NCBI GenBank assembly: GCA_021778575.1
Contig: JAJYCH010000050.1
Span: forward strand, 1,936 to 13,090
Source of the DNA: Planctomycetota bacterium
GTDB taxonomy: Bacteria; Planctomycetota; Planctomycetia; Isosphaerales; Isosphaeraceae
DNA length: 11,155 nucleotides
Direction: 5' to 3'
The position numbers and the translations under genes were made by a program. Shown here piece by piece: positions 6,086 to 11,155 of this stretch. Positions within the stretch are counted from its first letter, which is position 1; the number at the start of each line of letters is the position of its first letter. The notes beneath the pieces were generated by a model. It searched no databases, was not told where the DNA came from, and saw only the letters and a program-made list of their open reading frames with translations.

Positions 6086-9000
6086 ATGACCGTCCGATGG
6101 AAACCCCTCTTGATCCTCTCCGGCCTCTTCGTGGCTGTAGCCCTGGGCGGCTTGATGTCCTTCGCGGTCTACAAGAATTCGCGAGGAACCGCCGAGATCC
6201 TGGTCCGAGCCCGAGCCGAACGGAAAGCCAAGCAATACGATAAGGCCAAGACCGACTATCAGCGGGCGCTCAAGATCGATCCCCGAAACGCCGCGCTTCA
6301 TGAGGAACTCGCCGACGTCTACGAGGAGTGGGCCGCCTCGGCTCCGCTCGACAAACAAAGTGAACTCCGGGGCCTGTTCCTGGCGTCGCTGACCGCCTCG
6401 TCCAAGTTCGACACCAAGCGAGTCAGCCCCAGGCGGAGGATGCTCGTGGAAGCGGTCCGGCTCGACGACCAGATGGAGCAAGTCCGCTGGGCCAGAGACC
6501 TTGTCTCGCTCGAACCGGCGAACCTCGACTCTCATTACATCCTGGCCGCCGACGCACTTGACGGCACCTCGCCAAATATCCCCGATGTCCGCCGCCACCT
6601 GGCCGCGCTGGAAACCGAAGTCCCGCGACGAGCCCGGAGCGAGTGGGTGAACGCCCGGATCGCCGCCCTGACCAACGACAAGCCACGCCTCGATGAGATT
6701 CTCAAACGAACTCGAAGCTTGACCCTGGCCAACAACGCCGACCCGGTCGACCGGATGGCCTTGCTCCGGCTCCGAGCTCTCGACGTCGCGACGACCGAGG
6801 CGACCAATGATCTGGCCGCTCCGATCGAGGCCGTCGGCCGCGAGGCGCTGTCGGCCTCGAACGAGACCGACATCCCCTCGACCCGGATCGCCCGGATCTG
6901 TCGGCTGATCGAGGAAGTCCAGAAGCTGATGCTCCGGCGGATGATCACCAATCCCCCTCCGCAAGAGGCCGAGAAGCTCAAGCTGAAGGGGTATGGCGAC
7001 TCGCTCGAAGTCGCGGCCGAGAAGATCTTCCAGAAGTCGCTGGACGTGAAGACCGGGGCCGACCTCAACGTCTATCTCGCCTACGCCGATCACCTTCGGT
7101 TCCGAGAGCGGCGCGACCGTTGCCTCGAAATCGTCAACCAGGCCTTCAAGTCCGCCTCGGCCAGCCGCCAAGCCGCGACCGAAACCGCGATGGGGCTGCA
7201 TGCCCTGGCCGTGGAATCGGCCCTGGCGAACTTCAAGGACCCTGGGCGTTACGGCGTCGCCGAGTCGCATATCAAGTCGCTCCTCGAATGCAAATTCAAT
7301 CGGTTTCAGGCCCTTGGCCACCTGTTCCAGGGAGCCATCGACCTTGAAAAGGCCGGGATGGTTTCCGACGCCGCGGTCGTCGCGGTTCCTCGGGCCGAGC
7401 AGGCCAAGCTCCGCTCGTCCGCTCTCGGTCACCTGAAGATCGCGGCCAATCAGCTTCCCAGTCTGGCCGAGGCTCAGGCCCGCTACGGCGTCGCGCTGAT
7501 CCTCAATCAGGAACCGGCCATGGGCCGGCAGTATCTCCAGCTCGCCCAGCGTCTGGGGAATCTTGAATCGCAGTATCAGATCTGGGCCGCCTGGTCGGTC
7601 GTCCAGGCCGGCTATCCCGAAGACGCCGAGCCGATGGTCGCCCGGATGCTCGACGAGATCCGTCTCGGCCGGCTGCCGAAGGCTCTCGAAGGGACGCTCC
7701 ACCTGCTCAAGGGAGAAATCCACCAGGCCCGCCGATCACCGGCCGAACTCAAGAAGGCCATTGAAGAGTACGGCCTGGCGTTCGCCAACGGTCAGGACTC
7801 GACACCGGCCGTCGAACTTCGACTGGCCCAGATGGAAATCCAGCTCGACCGGCCGACCGACGCCTTGAAGCGGATCGACTGGCTCGTCTCGAAGGGGAAG
7901 GGGGGATCGGCCGCCGAGAACCTCGCCGTGCTCACCCTCCAGGAACTGAAGCGCGAGGACGACGCCCGGAAGCGACTTGCTCAAGCCCGACTGACCTATC
8001 CCGAGAGTAGCGAACTGGCCATCCTCGAAGCGTCGATCCTGGCGAAGTCGAAGAAGCCCCAAGAAGCCGATCAGGTCCTGGTCGAGTTCCTCAAGAAGGT
8101 TCCCGACGATGTCCCTGCGGTCCAGTTGCGTGCCCAGATCCTGGTCCAGGATCTCGACAGGTCGGCCGAGGCTCGCAAGATCCTCAGCTCGCTGGCCGAA
8201 CGATCGGATAATTCGGCCCCGCTGGTCCAGCTCGCCCTGATCGACCTCGCGGCCAAGGATTACGCGGCTGTCGCCGTCTCGATCGCCAAGATCCGCGACC
8301 GCTGGAAGGATGCCGCCACCAGCGACCTGCTCGACGCCCAGCTCGCGCTTGCCCGGAACGACCGGAAGGCGACCGCCGTCCACTTCGACGCGGCTCTGAA
8401 GAAAGACCCGAACAACAAGATCGTCCAGTTCTGGAAGGCCCAGCTCGAAGGCCGGTCCGATCCCGAAGGGGCCTCGAAGATCTTCGAGGCGCTCGCCCGG
8501 GGCGACTCGGTGAAGGAAGTCGAGTCGGGACTCACCTTGACCACCGCCTCGCAATCGGCCCTGGCCAGGATCGCCATGGAGAGCGGCGACCTCGATTCGG
8601 CACTCGCCCGTTATCGCGAGATGCTCAAGGAGAATCAGTCGAACGAACTGTCGCGGGCGATCCGCTGGCAGATCGTCGCGGCCCAGGTCGCCAAGAAGGA
8701 GTGGCCCGCCGCCAAGGCCGAGATCAACCTGTTGCTCAAGGACCCCTCGACCCGCGTGACCGCCGAGGAATTGATCCGCGCCGCGACCTACTTCCGGCTC
8801 AACAAGGAAGAGGATACGGCACTGAGCCTGGCCGATCAGGTGCTCAAGGCCGACCCGACCTATCCGGGAGCGATCGTGACCCGGGCCGAGATCCTCGCCC
8901 GAGGAAAACGGTCGCCCGAGGCCATCGCCACGATCCAGAAAGCGATTGATGCCGCGATCGCCTCGGGAAAACAGCCCCCATCGGTCTACTACCTGATGAT

Positions 9001-10720
9001 GGCCGCCATCGAGACGATGACCCCGCCGATCGCCGAAGGGTTTGCCAGGGCGCTCAAGGTTCTCGATAAGGGACTGGAGATCCTGCCCGAATCCGAGGAA
9101 CTGGTTCAGGCCAAGTGCCGGGTCCTGACGATCACCACCAACGACCGCAGGGCCGGCCTGATTTTCCTCGAAACCAAGGCCAAGGCCAATCCCGCCGGCC
9201 CGTTCCGACGAATGCTGCTGGCGAACTACGCCGAGCAAGGCGACTACGGCTCGGCCGAACGTCTGGCCGCCGAACTGGTCAAGGAGACCCCGTCGGACCC
9301 CTCGGCCGCTGCGGCTCACGTCCGGATGATCGCCGGAATGTCCAGCGAGGCCACCCGAAGGGGCGACCGCTCCGAGGCCCGGAAGCTCGACGAGCGAGCC
9401 TCGGCCCTGATCTACGACTACCGGAGCCGTTACAAGGACGATTGGACGTTCGTCCAGCTCGAATGCGAACTGGAACTGCGACGGGGCGACACCACGAGAG
9501 CCCTGGCCTTGACCCAGGAGCTGGATAGTCTGGCCCGAAACCAGGCGGCCGGCCCGCTCCTCCGGGCACAGATCTTCGCGACGAAGGGACAGACCCAGGA
9601 GGCCGCCGCCGCCTGCACCGAGGCTCTCGCCCGGAACCCCCGACTGCCCGAAGCCCGGCTCCAACTGGCTCGATTGAGCCTGAAGAACGGCAAGACCGAC
9701 GAAGCCCTCCGCCAGGCCCGGTTCCTTCAAGACGCCGACCCCAACGATCCCACCGGAATGGCCGCACTCCTCGTCGAGGCTCGGGCCACCGCGACCCAGA
9801 CCGGCAGCCAGTCGCAAGTCCAGGCCAACCGGACCCGGGCGCTGGAAAAACTGACCGAAGCCATCAAGAACCGACCCGACTTCTCCGACGCCTACTACCT
9901 GACGGCGGATATCCATCTGCTGAACGGCGATCGCGCCAAAGCTCTGGGCATCCTGAAGGAGCTGCTCAAGCTCAATCCGGACGATCCGGTGGCCCTGACC
10001 ACGGCGATCCAGATCCTGGTCGAGGCCCGGGGTAAGGGACAGCCCGCCTCGAAGACCGACCTGGAACAGGCCGCCGCACTGGCCAAGGCGATCACCAGCG
10101 ACGACTCGCGAGGTAACCGGATGCTGGCGGTCTCGACCGGCTACTCGCGCGGCGGTCAGCCCGAACTGGCGATCCCCTGGGCGGAGAAGGCGGTCGAGAA
10201 ACTCGACTCGGTCGCCGCCCGGCTCCATCTTGGCGACCTTCTGCTGACGAAGTCCGAAGCTCAGGGGGATGTCCAGAAAGCCCGAGAACTCCAGGATCGC
10301 GCCCTCAACGAGTTCGACAAGATCCTCAGCGTCCAGCCCAACGTGGTCGAGGCCGTCAACAACAAGGCGTGGATTCTCCATCGCTACCGCGACGACAGCA
10401 AGAAAGCCCTGGAACTCGCGCAAGGTCTGCTCCAGAGGGTCGACCCGGGCCAGCTCCCCGGCGAGTTCTACGACACGCTCGGCTCGATCCAGGAGGCCAT
10501 GGGTCGGACCAAGGACGCCGAGGAATCGTACAAGAAGGGGCTCGCCAAGATCCCCGAGCATCCGGTCCTGAACTATCACATGGGCCGGCTGATGGCGAAC
10601 GATAAGTCGAGATCCCGTAAGGCCGCCGAATACCTGAAGGTCGCCCAGGCCGGCAGCGATCGGCTCCCCGCGGACATGGCGGGGGATCTCAGCTCGCAGA
10701 TCAAACGCGTCGAGCAGTGA
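6086..10720 (+). CDS. Giant membrane-anchored tetratricopeptide-repeat protein
   Basis: The product is 1544 residues. It starts MTVRWK, then one hydrophobic helix (about 7-29) that should act as an uncleaved anchor or signal, leaving the rest outside the cytoplasm. Nearly all the remainder is helical repeat. A clear TPR follows the anchor (about 36-70, with AKQYDKAKTDYQRALKIDP). Others are seen near 895-930, 1157-1190, 1190-1222, 1268-1302 and 1461-1495 (GRTKDAEESYKKGLAKIPEH). Between them lie degenerate repeats (about 450-880) of the same helix-pair rhythm, while about 110-430 is less regular. No catalytic motif was found. TPR arrays bind other proteins, so a scaffold or assembly role in the envelope is the reasonable inference; large TPR proteins of unknown role are common in planctomycetes. 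Some exopolysaccharide or PEP-CTERM TPR lipoproteins look similar, but no lipobox or sortase-like neighbour is present. The gene follows a terminator and its own leader. Long open frames on the opposite strand across it reflect codon bias only. Confidence 0.93.
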   Translation: MTVRWKPLLILSGLFVAVALGGLMSFAVYKNSRGTAEILVRARAERKAKQYDKAKTDYQRALKIDPRNAALHEELADVYEEWAASAPLDKQSELRGLFLASLTASSKFDTKRVSPRRRMLVEAVRLDDQMEQVRWARDLVSLEPANLDSHYILAADALDGTSPNIPDVRRHLAALETEVPRRARSEWVNARIAALTNDKPRLDEILKRTRSLTLANNADPVDRMALLRLRALDVATTEATNDLAAPIEAVGREALSASNETDIPSTRIARICRLIEEVQKLMLRRMITNPPPQEAEKLKLKGYGDSLEVAAEKIFQKSLDVKTGADLNVYLAYADHLRFRERRDRCLEIVNQAFKSASASRQAATETAMGLHALAVESALANFKDPGRYGVAESHIKSLLECKFNRFQALGHLFQGAIDLEKAGMVSDAAVVAVPRAEQAKLRSSALGHLKIAANQLPSLAEAQARYGVALILNQEPAMGRQYLQLAQRLGNLESQYQIWAAWSVVQAGYPEDAEPMVARMLDEIRLGRLPKALEGTLHLLKGEIHQARRSPAELKKAIEEYGLAFANGQDSTPAVELRLAQMEIQLDRPTDALKRIDWLVSKGKGGSAAENLAVLTLQELKREDDARKRLAQARLTYPESSELAILEASILAKSKKPQEADQVLVEFLKKVPDDVPAVQLRAQILVQDLDRSAEARKILSSLAERSDNSAPLVQLALIDLAAKDYAAVAVSIAKIRDRWKDAATSDLLDAQLALARNDRKATAVHFDAALKKDPNNKIVQFWKAQLEGRSDPEGASKIFEALARGDSVKEVESGLTLTTASQSALARIAMESGDLDSALARYREMLKENQSNELSRAIRWQIVAAQVAKKEWPAAKAEINLLLKDPSTRVTAEELIRAATYFRLNKEEDTALSLADQVLKADPTYPGAIVTRAEILARGKRSPEAIATIQKAIDAAIASGKQPPSVYYLMMAAIETMTPPIAEGFARALKVLDKGLEILPESEELVQAKCRVLTITTNDRRAGLIFLETKAKANPAGPFRRMLLANYAEQGDYGSAERLAAELVKETPSDPSAAAAHVRMIAGMSSEATRRGDRSEARKLDERASALIYDYRSRYKDDWTFVQLECELELRRGDTTRALALTQELDSLARNQAAGPLLRAQIFATKGQTQEAAAACTEALARNPRLPEARLQLARLSLKNGKTDEALRQARFLQDADPNDPTGMAALLVEARATATQTGSQSQVQANRTRALEKLTEAIKNRPDFSDAYYLTADIHLLNGDRAKALGILKELLKLNPDDPVALTTAIQILVEARGKGQPASKTDLEQAAALAKAITSDDSRGNRMLAVSTGYSRGGQPELAIPWAEKAVEKLDSVAARLHLGDLLLTKSEAQGDVQKARELQDRALNEFDKILSVQPNVVEAVNNKAWILHRYRDDSKKALELAQGLLQRVDPGQLPGEFYDTLGSIQEAMGRTKDAEESYKKGLAKIPEHPVLNYHMGRLMANDKSRSRKAAEYLKVAQAGSDRLPADMAGDLSSQIKRVEQ

Positions 10721-10750
10721 CCCGACGCCCGACGTACTGACTCTCGCGAT

Positions 10751-10782
10751 CGGCCGGCCGTCTTCCTGGGACGGACCGGCCG
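10751..10782 (+). terminator. Strong hairpin without T tract after the TPR gene (possible terminator)
   Basis: CGGCCGG (10751-10757) pairs with CCGGCCG (10776-10782). Inside it CCGTC (10758-10762) pairs with GACGG (10770-10774), giving a 12-bp stem with one bulged A (10775) and a seven-base loop. It starts 30 bases after the TPR stop codon, where a terminator would be expected. No T run follows at once; only TTTT at 10798-10801 appears 15 bases later. It may work with Rho, protect the mRNA end, or be an inefficient terminator. Confidence 0.5.
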
Positions 10783-10789
10783 GTCTCGG

Positions 10790-10819
10790 TCGACAGCTTT
10801 TGGCAAACTGTGCTAGATT
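10790..10819 (+). promoter_or_regulatory. Probable sigma-70-type promoter of the cyclophilin gene
   Basis: TCGACA (10790-10795) matches the -35 consensus TTGACA at five of six positions. After an 18-base spacer, TAGATT (10814-10819) matches four of six bases of the -10 consensus and is preceded by TGC, an extended -10 feature. The start codon of the next gene lies about 60 bases downstream. This is the best promoter candidate in the window. Confidence 0.45.
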
Positions 10820-10881
10820 CAGGTCCGCGATGGATCGAACCGTTCATCCCCTGATCATTCTCGAAGAGGATCTCCCGAGCC

Positions 10882-11155
10882 ATGAGACGACGCTTTCTGA
10901 TCGCTTTTGCCCTGATTGTCACCGCCGTCGCCTGCCGGTCAAACATCCCCTTGACCGAGGCTACCCTTGCCGCTCAGACCGTCAAGGGCGACGACGCGCC
11001 GATCGTCCTGATCGATACCTCGTTCGGACTGATCACCGTCAAGCTGGACCGGACCAAGGCCCCGATCACGGTCGACAATTTTCTCAAGTACGTCGACAAG
11101 GGGTTTTACGATGGCCTGCTGTTCCATCGTGTCATCCCCGGATTCATGATCCAGG
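10882..11155 (+). CDS. Exported cyclophilin-type peptidyl-prolyl cis-trans isomerase (3' end outside window)
   Basis: The first 91 codons are visible and the frame runs off the window. The N-terminus [18 protein letters not shown] is a signal peptide, with either cleavage near the TLAA at 28-31 or lipid attachment at C18. The residue three before C18 is Ala, so the lipobox is atypical. The cyclophilin fold begins near residue 41 with [15 protein letters not shown], then [19 protein letters not shown] and the signature [11 protein letters not shown] (81-91), in which R83 corresponds to the catalytic arginine (R55 of human cyclophilin A). The enzyme speeds isomerisation of X-Pro bonds and here would help fold exported proteins. 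A purine-rich AAGAGGA at 10864-10870 lies about 11 bases upstream of the ATG, somewhat far but usable. A probable promoter lies at 10790-10819. The family call is firm; whether it is a soluble or lipid-anchored form is open. Confidence 0.93.
   Translation, partial: MRRRFLIAFALIVTAVACRSNIPLTEATLAAQTVKGDDAPIVLIDTSFGLITVKLDRTKAPITVDNFLKYVDKGFYDGLLFHRVIPGFMIQ

Noticed and set aside
7736..10579. A 947-codon open frame on the minus strand across the TPR gene, with others at 6068-7723 and 2837-3781
   Set aside because: These are mirror images of the real genes caused by high GC at third positions. The translations are Gly/Leu/Arg/Asp-rich without domains, and the + strand frames encode recognisable or repeat proteins.
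6086..10720. TPR protein as a PEP-CTERM or exopolysaccharide-system TPR lipoprotein
   Set aside because: There is no lipobox cysteine after the N-terminal helix and no exosortase, glycosyltransferase or export gene nearby; repeat similarity alone is not enough.
10800..10813. TTGGCA followed by TGC as a sigma-54 promoter
   Set aside because: The GG and GC elements are eight bases apart rather than the required ten, and a sigma-70-like pair fits the same stretch better.

Overview
This is a GC-rich window in which every credible gene lies on the + strand. The domain combinations (tandem ClpP-like/NfeD protein, thioredoxin plus YHS domains, very large TPR protein) and the heavy Arg/Asp/Gly/Pro bias suggest a planctomycete, probably of the Isosphaeraceae. 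That placement is an inference from gene content and style; no rRNA or tRNA gene is visible to prove it.

Left part (1-4502): a membrane-microdomain locus. It opens with the 3' part of a large NfeD-type membrane protein with ClpP-like domains. Next come a short NfeD protein with an OB fold, the flotillin-like protein FloA, and an unrecognised one-helix membrane protein with a long proline-rich linker and a conserved-looking C-terminal tail. A very strong intrinsic terminator (4467-4502) closes the group. The same partnership (ClpP-like NfeD, FloA, small protein) is known from Bacillus subtilis yqeZ-yqfA-yqfB. FloA probably forms a scaffold in the membrane and the NfeD proteins probably associate with it. 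The fourth gene sits where an additional partner would be expected. Both ClpP-like domains of the first protein appear to have lost the catalytic serine.

Middle part (4503-5768): a single-gene unit. An exported thioredoxin-fold protein carries a WCINC active site, two YHS-type metal-binding-like modules and a further C-terminal CxxC pair. A second intrinsic terminator (5720-5768) follows it. It may handle thiols or metals outside the cytoplasm.

Right part (5769-11155): about 320 bases without a gene, then a 1544-residue membrane-anchored TPR protein whose start is fixed by a good ribosome-binding site. After it come a hairpin without a T tract, a plausible sigma-70 promoter, and the 5' end of an exported cyclophilin-type peptidyl-prolyl isomerase that runs off the window. 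The TPR protein and the isomerase could both belong to envelope protein assembly or folding, but nothing in the sequence ties them together beyond adjacency. No mobile element, CRISPR array, tRNA or rRNA was seen.
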